Origin: Comamonadaceae bacterium
GTDB lineage: Bacteria > Pseudomonadota > Gammaproteobacteria > Burkholderiales > Burkholderiaceae_C
DNA length: 64,000 nucleotides
Assembly (NCBI GenBank): GCA_027488215.1
Contig: JAIYCB010000011.1
Location: 1 to 64,000, forward strand
Reading direction: 5' to 3'
Below the pieces are notes generated by a model. The model did not search any database. It was not told the DNA's origin and saw nothing but the letters and a program-made list of their open reading frames with translations. The position numbers were made by a program, and so were the translations under genes. Each line of letters begins with the position of its first letter. Position 1 is the stretch's first letter. Below, in pieces: positions 44,275 through 54,200 of this stretch.

Positions 44275-45393
44275 TTAGCGCTGGTCAACGGGTCGGGCCT
44301 TCGCCAAGGACCATGACACCTGCTCCTGCACCACCGGATCGAGATGATGCGCGTGTGCTTGCACGGCCTGCAGCAATGCTGTCCGCTCTTGTTGGCTGAG
44401 CCCTCGTGAAGCAAGGGCATTGCCTGCAGCCAGCGCCAGATTGCGCAACCAGCGGGCGTGACCAATGCGGCGGATGGCACTGCCTTCGGTACGGCGTAAA
44501 AACTCTTCTTCGCTCCAGGCCATCAACTCTGAGATGTGGCCAGCACCCAAGCCATCGCGTACATGCCAGTCTGGCAAAGGACTGACTTGCGCAAACTTGT
44601 TCCAGGGGCAGGCCAGCTGACAGTCGTCACAGCCGTAAATGCGGTTACCGATCAGCGGCCGCAGCGCCTCCTCGATCGGCCCGGCGTGTTCAATTGTCAA
44701 ATAAGAAATGCAGCGCCGCGCATCCAACTGGTAAGGCCCCACGATGGCCTGTGTGGGACACAAATCCATGCAGGCGGTGCACTGGCCGCAATGCGCCGAC
44801 AAGGCAGGCGTTTCGGGCAGGGCGAAGTCCACGAACAGCTCACCCAGAAAAAACATGGATCCGGCCTCACGGCTCAACACCAGCGTGTGCTTACCGCGCC
44901 AACCCAAGCCACTGCGCGTGGCCAGCTCAGCCTCCAAGACGGGGGCGGAGTCGGTGAACACACGGTGGCCAAAGGGGCCAATCACTTGGGCGATGCGTTC
45001 CTGCAATTTTTGCAGGCGGCTGCGCAAGACCTTGTGGTAGTCACGCCCCCGGGCATAGAGCGACACCACCGCCTCAGCCGGCTGCAGGCTGCGGGCGGTT
45101 TCGCGCTCCACCCAGTCAGGCGGCGTCTGTTGGGGCAGGTAATCCATGCGGGCGGTGATCACACTCACCGTGCCCGGCACCAGCTCGGCGGGACGAGCGC
45201 GTTTGGTGCCATGGCTTTCCATGTAGCCCATGCTGCCGTGAAAACCAGCGGCCAACCAGGCTTGTAATCCGGGCTCTGCAGAGGACAAATCGATGCCCGT
45301 CACGCCAATTTGGGACAATCCCAACTCTCGCGCCCAGATCTGGATCTGTGGCCACAGTTCATGAAGGTCGATTTGAGTACGTTGAGCAGTCAC
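44275..45393 (-). CDS. queG: epoxyqueuosine reductase
   Basis: CGQCTACMDLCPTQAIVGPYQLDARRCISYLTIEHAGPIEEALRPLIGNRIYGCDDCQLACPWNKFA; start codon uncertain. Confidence 0.94.
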   Translation of the reverse strand: MTAQRTQIDLHELWPQIQIWARELGLSQIGVTGIDLSSAEPGLQAWLAAGFHGSMGYMESHGTKRARPAELVPGTVSVITARMDYLPQQTPPDWVERETARSLQPAEAVVSLYARGRDYHKVLRSRLQKLQERIAQVIGPFGHRVFTDSAPVLEAELATRSGLGWRGKHTLVLSREAGSMFFLGELFVDFALPETPALSAHCGQCTACMDLCPTQAIVGPYQLDARRCISYLTIEHAGPIEEALRPLIGNRIYGCDDCQLACPWNKFAQVSPLPDWHVRDGLGAGHISELMAWSEEEFLRRTEGSAIRRIGHARWLRNLALAAGNALASRGLSQQERTALLQAVQAHAHHLDPVVQEQVSWSLAKARPVDQR

Positions 45394-45942
45394 CCGCCGA
45401 TTGTAGAAAGCCCCACCACCCCAGTGCATTGGGAGGGTTTGTGGCCGAACGAGGCCGCCACGCAAGCTTTTGCCACGCAGCTGGCGCAAGGCCTGCGAAG
45501 TTGGCCCGGCGGATGCGATGCACGCATCGAGCTGCGCGGCAACTTGGGCGCGGGCAAGACCACCTTGGTGCGTCACCTGCTGCGTGCAGCCGGAGTGGCT
45601 GGACGCATCAAGAGCCCAACCTATGCCGTGGTCGAGCCTCACCTGGCGGGCACGGGTGATACAGCCTGGCCCATCTGGCATTTCGACTTTTACCGATTCA
45701 ACGACCCGCAGGAATGGGAAGACGCAGGCTTTCGCGATATCTTTGCCGGGCCGGGCCTCAAGCTCATGGAGTGGCCCGACAAGGTGGCCGGACAACTACC
45801 CCCACCCGATTGGGTGATTTCATTGGAGGCCATCGACGAACACCAGCGCCGGGTCAGCATCAGCACCGGAACACAGCGAGGCCAGCTATGGCTTGAGGCC
45901 TTGACCGGAACGCTTGAAGGAATGCCACAAAATGAGCGCTGA
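45361..45942 (+). CDS. tsaE: tRNA threonylcarbamoyladenosine biosynthesis ATPase TsaE
   Basis: IELRGNLGAGKTTLVRHLLRAAGVAGRIKSPTYAVVEPH; WHFDFYRFNDPQEWEDAGFRD. Confidence 0.94.
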   Translation: MKVDLSTLSSHPPIVESPTTPVHWEGLWPNEAATQAFATQLAQGLRSWPGGCDARIELRGNLGAGKTTLVRHLLRAAGVAGRIKSPTYAVVEPHLAGTGDTAWPIWHFDFYRFNDPQEWEDAGFRDIFAGPGLKLMEWPDKVAGQLPPPDWVISLEAIDEHQRRVSISTGTQRGQLWLEALTGTLEGMPQNER

Positions 45943-47326
45943 CCGACGTCAACTGATCAAAGCGGGTTTTCTGGTGCTGAGCCTGGGCGCTGCACAACTG
46001 GCACGCGGCGCCAACATGCTGGCTGTGCGCATCTGGCCAGCTGCCGATTACAGCCGCGTCACGCTCGAGTCGGACGCGCCCATCCAAAGCACACAGACCT
46101 TCGTCACTTCGCCACCGCGCCTGGCCGTGGACATCCAGGGCATGCAATTGAACAACGCTTTGCGTGAACTGGTGGGCAAGGTGCAAGCCTCAGATCCGAA
46201 TATCGCAGGCATCCGTGTGGGCCAGTACAGCGCGAATGTGGTTCGACTGGTCATCGACCTCAAACACCCCATCGCACCACAAGTCTTCAGCCTTCAACCT
46301 GTCGCCCCCTACGCACACCGCCTGGTGCTGGACCTCTACCCCAGCCAGGCCATTGACCCTCTGGAGCAACTGATTCAAGAAAGGATCTCAGCCAAAACCC
46401 CGTCTGCGGTTGACAAACTGCCTGGTTCCTCCGCTGCGATGAACGATCCATTGGGTGAACTGATCGCCAGACAAATGCAGTCCGGCACCGGCGCGCTGCC
46501 ACTGCCCGTTCCGCCGACCCGTCAACATGACGCACCCAAAAGCGACGGCCCTTTCATGGATAACCCGGGTCATGCGGCAAGATCGCCCGCCTTGTCCCGA
46601 ACCGACCGCCTCATCGTGGTCGCCCTGGATCCGGGCCACGGCGGCGAAGACCCAGGCGCCATCGGCCCAGGCGGCACCCGCGAAAAAGACGTGGTGCTCA
46701 AGATCGCCAAAATGCTGCGCGATCGCATCAATACCAGCAGCGTCGGCGGCAGCCCCTTGCGGGCGTTCTTGACACGCGACGCTGACTTCTTTGTGCCCCT
46801 GCATGTGCGCGTGCAAAAAGCCCGGCGCGTGCAAGCTGACTTGTTTGTCAGCATTCATGCCGATGCTTTCTACACCCCTCGCCCGCAAGGAGCCAGCGTG
46901 TTCGCGCTCAGCCAGGGCGGGGCCACCAGCGCCGCCGCCCGCTGGATGGCTCAAAAAGAAAACAAGGCTGACGACATTGGCGGCGTGAACCTGGGTGGTC
47001 AGGACACGCAGGTGCAACGTGCGATGCTTGACATGAGTACAGCAGCCCAGATCAAGGACAGCTTGTCCCTGGGCAACAGCCTGCTGCGCGAGATAGGCAG
47101 CGTAGGCCGACTGCACAAACCCCGTGTCGAGCAAGCCGGGTTCGCCGTACTCAAAGCCCCCGACATTCCCAGCGTACTGGTCGAGACAGCCTTCATCAGC
47201 AATCCCGAAGAAGAAGAAAAACTGCGCAGCGAAGCCTACCAAAAGCAACTGACCGAAGCACTGCTGCGCGGTATCCTGCAGTATTTCGCTCGCAACCCGC
47301 CGCTGGCGCGAAACCACAGCATTTGA
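45932..47326 (+). CDS. amiC: N-acetylmuramoyl-L-alanine amidase (Tat-type signal, AMIN plus Amidase_3)
   Basis: ADRRQLIKAGFLVLSLG twin-arginine signal; VVALDPGHGGEDPGAIGPGGTREKDVVL; LFVSIHADAF; VETAFISNPEEEEKL. Confidence 0.93.
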   Translation: MSADRRQLIKAGFLVLSLGAAQLARGANMLAVRIWPAADYSRVTLESDAPIQSTQTFVTSPPRLAVDIQGMQLNNALRELVGKVQASDPNIAGIRVGQYSANVVRLVIDLKHPIAPQVFSLQPVAPYAHRLVLDLYPSQAIDPLEQLIQERISAKTPSAVDKLPGSSAAMNDPLGELIARQMQSGTGALPLPVPPTRQHDAPKSDGPFMDNPGHAARSPALSRTDRLIVVALDPGHGGEDPGAIGPGGTREKDVVLKIAKMLRDRINTSSVGGSPLRAFLTRDADFFVPLHVRVQKARRVQADLFVSIHADAFYTPRPQGASVFALSQGGATSAAARWMAQKENKADDIGGVNLGGQDTQVQRAMLDMSTAAQIKDSLSLGNSLLREIGSVGRLHKPRVEQAGFAVLKAPDIPSVLVETAFISNPEEEEKLRSEAYQKQLTEALLRGILQYFARNPPLARNHSI

Positions 47327-47425
47327 ACCCGCCATCGCGGTAAGTCTCACCCTTTCATCGGAATAGACTCAACCCGTCATCGCGAGAGATCTCAACCTGT
47401 CATCGCGAGCATAGCGTGGCGATCC
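47326..47425 (+). repeat. degenerate tandem units (~22-23 bp) ending in a GTCATCGCGAGC..AGCGTGGCGATC repeat
   Basis: aacccgccatcgcggtaagtctc / accctttcatcggaatagactc / aacccgtcatcgcgagagatctc / aacctgtcatcgcgagcatagcgtggcgatcc. Confidence 0.75.
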
Positions 47426-47528
47426 AATTGCAGCACAGCGCATCAGCCCAAGGCAAATGCATGGTCAAGTGCCATCAGGGTCATGGCACTGACTGAAATT
47501 CCCCCCGGATTTGACCCAGAAAGCCAAC

Positions 47529-48728
47529 TCAAGCCACTGCAGAAGGGTTTTGGCGCAACCAGGCCTTGAGCCGTTCCACCCCTTGCGCCAGCCGCGCCAG
47601 GTCTTTGGATGCGAAGCACCAACGCAGCCAACCTGCCGCTTCGGGGGCAAAGGCCTCGCCCGGGGCCAGGCCCAGACCGGCTTCGGCTACCAGCCGTTTG
47701 GCCGTAGCTACTGCATCGGAGTGGCCGTCGAGCCTAAAAAACGCGTACATGCCGCCTTTGGCCGGGGCCACTTGCACGCCCGGCACCGCTTGCAACAGCG
47801 GCACCAGGGTGTCGCGGCAGGCTTTGAGGTGGGCCACCACGCTGGGCGTGATGTCGGCGGTATTTTGCAAAGCCACCACCCCGGCGCGCTGGGTGAACAC
47901 TGAGGCGCAAGAGGTGTTGAACTCGATCAGCTTGCCCATCTGCGGCGTCATGGCTGCAGGCATGACCAACCAGCCCAAACGCCAGCCGGTCATCAAAAAG
48001 CTCTTGGAAAAGCTGTGCACCACGACCAGTCGGTCATCGGGCTCGGCCACATCGAGAAAAGACGGAGCGCAGCCGTTGGCGGTGTCGGTTTCGTAATACA
48101 GGCGCTCATACACCTCGTCGGCCAGCACCCAGGTGCCGGTTTTGCGGCAATGCGCCAAGATCTCGGCCTGCTCGGCGCGGCTGAGTGTCCAGCCCGTGGG
48201 GTTGTTGGGCGAATTGACGATCAGCATGCGCGTGGCGGGCGTGATGGCGGCTTTGAGCGCCGCCATGTCGAGCTGCCACTGACCAGCCACCGGGCGCAGC
48301 GACACGCATTTCAAATTGGCGCCCATCACCAAAGCCTGTGCAGTCAAGTTGGGCCACACAGGTGTCACGGCAACCACCTCATCACCGGCGTCGATCAGGG
48401 CTTGTGCGGCCAACATCAGGGCATTCACGCCGCCCGAGGTGATGGCCAAACGGTCTAAGTCAACGGGACCGTGCAGAGTCGACATGTATTCGGAAACCGC
48501 CTCGCGCAACTGCGGCAGACCCAGGTTGTGTGAATAGAAAGTCTCTCCCTTTTGCAGCGAATCGATGGCCGCTTGGCGCACGCTGTCGGGCGTTACCTCG
48601 TCAGACTCTCCAAACCAAAAGGCCAACACATCAGGGCGACCCATGCCCGCATTGGCGACTTCACGGATGCGGGATTCTTCCAGGTCCATGACGGCCTGGC
48701 GCATGAAAGGAGCGGAGTTTTTGTTCAT
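47529..48728 (-). CDS. pyridoxal phosphate-dependent aminotransferase (class I/II)
   Basis: NSPNNPTGWTLSRAEQAEIL; ADEVYERLYYE; VVHSFSKSFLMTGWRLGWLV. Confidence 0.93.
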   Translation of the reverse strand: MNKNSAPFMRQAVMDLEESRIREVANAGMGRPDVLAFWFGESDEVTPDSVRQAAIDSLQKGETFYSHNLGLPQLREAVSEYMSTLHGPVDLDRLAITSGGVNALMLAAQALIDAGDEVVAVTPVWPNLTAQALVMGANLKCVSLRPVAGQWQLDMAALKAAITPATRMLIVNSPNNPTGWTLSRAEQAEILAHCRKTGTWVLADEVYERLYYETDTANGCAPSFLDVAEPDDRLVVVHSFSKSFLMTGWRLGWLVMPAAMTPQMGKLIEFNTSCASVFTQRAGVVALQNTADITPSVVAHLKACRDTLVPLLQAVPGVQVAPAKGGMYAFFRLDGHSDAVATAKRLVAEAGLGLAPGEAFAPEAAGWLRWCFASKDLARLAQGVERLKAWLRQNPSAVA

Positions 48729-48861
48729 GCCCGCATCGTAAAGGTTCAGGAACTCGCAGCGAGTCACCTCTTGCACAGAATTTCATCACGACGGAACAAG
48801 CGCTTGCAGATATTTCGGGCTTGCTTATGATGCACAGCACAACCAAAACAGGGAGACCGCC

Positions 48862-49128
48862 ATGAAAACTCGGCATTTAGCGTCGACGTTCGCCAGCGTG
48901 GGTTTGGGACTGGGATTGCTGGCGGCCTTGCCAACGAGCTGGGCAGCGGACAGCTTCACCGCCGTGACCGCCACCGACAAACCAACCAAGAAACCCAAAC
49001 CAGCCAAAGCACCCAAGCCGCCCACCGACAAAGGATCGGCAGAAAGCAAGACCGAGCGCGACAAACGCCTTTTGCGCGAATGTCGGGGCAGACCCAACAC
49101 AGGAGCGTGCGAAGGCTACGCCAGCTGA
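48862..49128 (+). CDS. small secreted hypothetical protein, Lys/Pro-rich with C-terminal Cys pair
   Basis: Signal peptide MKTRHLASTFASVGLGLGLLAALPTSWAADS, then TKKPKPAKAPKPP..., C-terminus RLLRECRGRPNTGACEGYAS; RBS gggaga upstream. Confidence 0.65.
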   Translation: MKTRHLASTFASVGLGLGLLAALPTSWAADSFTAVTATDKPTKKPKPAKAPKPPTDKGSAESKTERDKRLLRECRGRPNTGACEGYAS

Positions 49129-49133
49129 ATGCT

Positions 49134-51236
49134 TCAGGCACCGGGCTGCACAATCGCCTCAGCCCACCGCTGCGCCAAACCACTGGCACGAACGCTGGGG
49201 CGCTCGATGGCCGCTTCGAGCAAACCGGCTTCGGCCTCGACCAAGGTGAACTGTTCGCGAGCCCGGGTGATGCCGGTGTAGACCAGCTCGCGGCTGAGCA
49301 CCTCAGCGCCGCCCGGGGGCAGCACCAGCGCGGTGTGTTCGAACTCCGAGCCCTGGCTTTTGTGCACCGTCATGACAAACGCGGTGTCGACCTGAGCCAA
49401 GCGCATGACGCTCACCGAGCGCAGGACTTCACCGTCCAGAAACCAGACCTTGAGCTTGCCTTCCGTACCCGGCAACACCACGCCCACGTCGCCGTTGAAC
49501 ACGCCCAGCTGCGCGTCGTTGCGCGTGACCATGACGGGCCGCCCCTCGTACCAATCGCCTTTGACCTTCAGCAGGCCCGCATCGGCCAGGGCTTTTTGCA
49601 CCGCCGCATTCAGCGTTTGCGTGCCCCAGTCGCCCTGGTGCACCGCGCACAAAATGCGAAACCGCTCGAAGGCCTTGAGCACGCTGCGCACCCATTGGGC
49701 GTGGCTTTCGCTAGACGACTCGGCACCCTGCCCTGTCGGGCCGGTATGCAAAAGGCGCAGGTAATCGGCATATGAAGGCCTGCCCTCTGCGCCCAGCGCC
49801 AGAGCGCAAACGGCTTGGGGGCTACTCGGCTGGACTGCCGACACCGGCGAGTCGACCGCACTGACCGAGCCAGCCAAGCAGGCGCGGGCCGCCGCCGCAT
49901 CGCCCCGGTTCACGGCCAGCGCCAGTTGGCCAATGGCGCCTTTGAAGCGGCGGCTTTGTCGCAGCATCACGATTTGCTGCGCCAGTACGGGGGCCGGATC
50001 GGGCAGCACAAAATGGGCAGCCAGTGACTGTCCGGCTAAGCGCTGAACATACTGTGCCGTCGCCGCGCTGTAGCGGCCCGCTGCCGCGTCTTGGCAGAGG
50101 TCGCCCAGCACCGCACCGGCTTCAACCGAAGCCAGCTGGTCTTTATCGCCCAACAGCACCAAGCGCGCCGTGGGCGGCAAGGCTTGCAGCAGCGCATCCA
50201 TCATTTCCAGGTGCACCATGGAGGCTTCATCCACGATCAGCACATCCACATCGAGCGGGTTGGCAGCGTGGTAGCGGAACTGGCGCGTGTCGGGCCGTGC
50301 CCCCAGCAGCGAATGCAGCGTGCGCGCCGGGCCCATGCGGGCGATCAGCGCGTTCAGGTCCAGCCCAGCATCGGCAGGAACGGGCAGACGGGTCAAGGCG
50401 TCGTCAATCGATTGCTTGAGCCGCGCCGCCGCCTTGCCTGTGGGCGCGGCCAGCGCCACGCGCAGGGGGCTGCCGCCCTCGTGCAACGCGAGCAGCAAGG
50501 CCAGCAGGCGGGCGGCGGTGTAGGTCTTGCCGGTGCCAGGCCCGCCTGTGATGACCGACAGCCGCGCACGCAGCGCCACGGCGCAGGCGACTTTTTGCCA
50601 GTCGGTGGCGCGGGGGTCTTCGGGGTTGGGGGCAAAGAACCGGTCCAGCCATTCACGTGCAGCAGCCTCGTGCACAGCCTGGGGCTCGCCCGCACGCTGC
50701 AGCAGGCCCTGTCCCACGCGCCGCTCGTAGCCCGCATACCGGCGCAGGTACAAGAGTGGCGCATCGGCGGGGCCGCCCAGCACCAGCGGCTGGCACTGGT
50801 CGGGGGCGTTGGCGTCGCGCAGACAGGTACCCTGCGCATGGCCTTGCAAAACGGTTTGCCAGTCGACCCGCGTGGCGGGCAGGTGCGTCCACAAGGCCTT
50901 GAGGCCTTGCGCGCCCTCCACCGCTGCCGCAGGCCAGCCCAGCAAGGCCACAGGCGGCTGGCACAGATCGGCCAGCGGCAGGCAGGTGTGGCCGCGCCCT
51001 TCCATTTGGGCCAGCACGGCCGCAGCCACCAGCAGCGCCGGGCTGGCGTGGGCATCGAGCCGCAACAATTGCGCGGCCAGCGCGCTGTCGATGTGGCGCA
51101 GCAGGCCTTGCCCGGTCCACAGGTTCAGCCACTGCAGGGTCTGTGCGGCACTCAGGCTTTGATGGGGAAAATCGCTCAGCCAGTCCATTTGCGCGTTGGG
51201 CACGGTTGTCATGCGTGAGGTTTTTTTCTGGTTCAT
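49134..51236 (-). CDS. recD: exodeoxyribonuclease V subunit alpha
   Basis: VITGGPGTGKTYTAARLLALLL; LIVDEASMVHLEMMDALLQALP; FVMTVHKSQGSEFEHTALVLP. Confidence 0.95.
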   Translation of the reverse strand: MNQKKTSRMTTVPNAQMDWLSDFPHQSLSAAQTLQWLNLWTGQGLLRHIDSALAAQLLRLDAHASPALLVAAAVLAQMEGRGHTCLPLADLCQPPVALLGWPAAAVEGAQGLKALWTHLPATRVDWQTVLQGHAQGTCLRDANAPDQCQPLVLGGPADAPLLYLRRYAGYERRVGQGLLQRAGEPQAVHEAAAREWLDRFFAPNPEDPRATDWQKVACAVALRARLSVITGGPGTGKTYTAARLLALLLALHEGGSPLRVALAAPTGKAAARLKQSIDDALTRLPVPADAGLDLNALIARMGPARTLHSLLGARPDTRQFRYHAANPLDVDVLIVDEASMVHLEMMDALLQALPPTARLVLLGDKDQLASVEAGAVLGDLCQDAAAGRYSAATAQYVQRLAGQSLAAHFVLPDPAPVLAQQIVMLRQSRRFKGAIGQLALAVNRGDAAAARACLAGSVSAVDSPVSAVQPSSPQAVCALALGAEGRPSYADYLRLLHTGPTGQGAESSSESHAQWVRSVLKAFERFRILCAVHQGDWGTQTLNAAVQKALADAGLLKVKGDWYEGRPVMVTRNDAQLGVFNGDVGVVLPGTEGKLKVWFLDGEVLRSVSVMRLAQVDTAFVMTVHKSQGSEFEHTALVLPPGGAEVLSRELVYTGITRAREQFTLVEAEAGLLEAAIERPSVRASGLAQRWAEAIVQPGA

Positions 51237-54200
51237 CGCGCCACCTCTTCTTTGAGCATGGCGTCCAGACCATCGAGCAATGCCAGTGATGCGGGCAAAG
51301 TACAGCAGCCGCCCGCAGGTCCATCGATGCCGCGCAGGAACAGGTAGACCGCGCCGCCGATCTGCTTCGCCGGATCGTAGGCATCCCCCAGGCGGGCGCG
51401 CAGCAGGCGGTGCAGTGCCAGCATGTAGAGCGCCGCCTGCACCTCGTAGCGGTGGTGGGCCATGGCGGCATCCAGCGCCTGCGCGGTGTAGGCCGCGTCA
51501 TCGGTGCCCAGGTGGTTGGATTTGTAGTCGAGCACCCAGTAGCGGCCTTCGTGCTCGAACACCAGGTCTGCAAAGCCCATCAGCATGCCATGCAGCTGCG
51601 CATCGGGCAGTTGCGGGCGGCTCACGCCGGGCAACAAATGCTGCTGACACAGGGCATCGACCTCGCGCGCATGCAGCCGCCCGGCGGGCAACCAGAACTC
51701 CATCTCGGGCAACAAGGCAGTCAAGGCGTTCAGCGGCACGTTCGGTCCGCGCAAGGGCTGGGCCACCACACGGCCGAGCCAACGCACCACGTCGTCGGCC
51801 TGGGTCTTGTAGCCTGCGTTTTCGCAACGCTGCTTGAGACGCAAGGCCTTTGGCTCGTCGAGTGCAAAGCCGTCGGCCGCCAGCCATTCGAGCTGGTCGT
51901 GCAAAAAATTGCCCGCTGTGGGGCCTTTGGCAAAGCCATGCCATGCGGCCAATGCGCCGGGGCTGGCCACCCAAGCATTTGGCATGGCCGTTTCTTCAGG
52001 TGGCTCATCGTCTGCAGGGCGCGGTGGATTCAGGTGCAACACCAAGGGCGCCAGGGTCTGCGCAGACAGGTCACGCGTCAGGCGAGAAAAACTCGCAATC
52101 GTCCACGACTTGTCGATGCGGGCGGTGCAGTTCAGGGCGTCGCGCAACTCTGCGTTTTGCGCGGGCTTGTGCCACAGCGTGAGCGGCACCTCGGCGGTAG
52201 CGAATTGCAAGCTCACCGACAAGGCCTGACCTTGCGCATCGGTCTGCAGGTCTTTCAGCTTGCTCAGCCAGTCGGCAGCCCCCAATTCTTGACCGCTGCC
52301 CAGCAAATGTCCGGCGGCACTGCCGTGGTTCACACAGGTCTTGCCATTGGCGCGCTTGACCGCGCTCCAGCCCACCCACAGCGCATGGCGCGCCCGCGTG
52401 AGCGCCACGTACCACAGGCGCAGGTCTTCACGCAGGCGGTCGCGGTCGGCCACGCGGGTGTCGTCCTTGTCAAAGTCCAGCGTCCAGTGGCGCCCGCCCT
52501 CGCCGTCATGGCGCTGCAGCACCGGTGTTTTGTGCGCTTCCATCACGCGGTGGCTGTGCGCAAAGGGCAGACACACCACCGGGTACTCCAGGCCCTTGCT
52601 GGCGTGGATGGTGATGACCTTGACGAGATCTTCGTCGCTCTCCAGCCGCACGGTTTGTTCTTCGCTGCCACTGGCGTTGCCCGACTGGGCTTCGTCGATC
52701 TGCTGAACCAGCCAGCGGATCAAGGCCTGCTCGCCATCGAGCTGGCTGCTGGCCGCTTGCAGCAGCTCGGCCAGGTGCAGCACATTGGTCAGACGCCGCT
52801 CGCCATCGGGCTCGCCACGCCAGCGTCCTGCCAGCTGCAGCACATGCAGCGAATGGCGCAGCATGGCCAGCACGCCTTGGCTTTGCCAAGTCTGGTGCAG
52901 CTCGCGCATCTGCTCGGCGCGGGTGTCCAGCAGTTCGTCTTGTGTGGCCAGGTCATACAGCTCGGCCAGCGACAGGCCCACCGTGCGCGTACCCAAAGCG
53001 GCGCGCACGCGGCGCATGTCTTGGGGCTCGGCCACACCGCGCAGCCACAGGCACAGGTCTTGTGCTTCGTCGCTGGCGAACACCGAGTCACGGTCCGACA
53101 GATACACCGAGGCCACTCCGCGCACACGCAGCGCATCGCGCACGGCGGCGGCCTCTTTGCCGGTGCGCACCAGCACGGCGATGTCTTTGGGTTGCAAGGG
53201 TTTGTCGCCCTTTTCCGCATCGGCAAAACGCGCCTGCGGGTCACTCAACCACGCCACAATTTGCTCGGCGCACAGGGCCGAAAGATGCGTTTGCGCGTCA
53301 CGCTGGCTGCGCAAAGTGGCGTCGTGCACCATGGTCATGGCTTTCACATCGCCTGCGCTCGTTATGAAAATTTCATCGCGACCTTTCGCACCCACGGGCT
53401 GGAACGGGAGCGGGTCTTGATCGCCTTGCTTGTAGCCAAAAGCGTCTGGTGCAATTTGGAACCAGCGGTTGACCACCTCAACCACTTCCGAAGTGGAGCG
53501 GAAGTTGGTGCCCAGCACATGGTGGCGGCCTGCGGTGGCGCGGCGCGCGTCCAGGTAGCTGTGGATGTCCGCACCCCGGAAACCATAGATCGATTGCTTG
53601 GGGTCGCCAATCAACAGCAACGCCGTTTCTGGCCGGTTCTCGGCCGTGCGGTAAATGCGGTCAAAGATGCGGAACTGCAGCGGCGAGGTGTCCTGGAACT
53701 CGTCGATCATCGCCACCGGAAACTGCTCACGCAGGCGCTGGGCCAGTCGCTCGCCAGAGTCAGGATCGGCCAGCGCCACATCGAGGCGCTGCAGCATGTC
53801 GGCAAAGCCGAACAAACCGCTGCGCTGCTTGAGTTCGGCCATGCGCTGCATGACGTGGGTGCGGGCGTGCAGGCGGGCGGCCTGCGCAGGTTCGGGCAGT
53901 GCTTGCAAGGCGGCTTGCAGGTCGGCGTAGGCCAGGCTTTCGGGCGGCAAGTCCACCGGCCCTTCGCCGGGTTTGCGGCAGGCCAGCAGGCCTTCGGGCG
54001 TGAAGCGTACCCAGCCCGCATCCTTCATGTTCTTTTTCAAGGCCGATGCGTCGTCCTGGCTCACAGACCATTGCTTGAGCACATCCAGCCATTCCGCGCA
54101 TTTTTTGTAGCTCAGCTTTCGTCCGTCCCAGCTGGACTTGTGGTGCTCCAGCTGACCCTCGATCCACCCCAGCAAGTTGTCAGCCTTCTCGGCCCAACCC

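Noticed and set aside
47468-47490. AGTGCCAT-CAGGGTC-ATGGCACT hairpin between amiC and the aminotransferase
   Set aside because: Isolated inverted repeat in a convergent gap, most simply a transcription-end structure.
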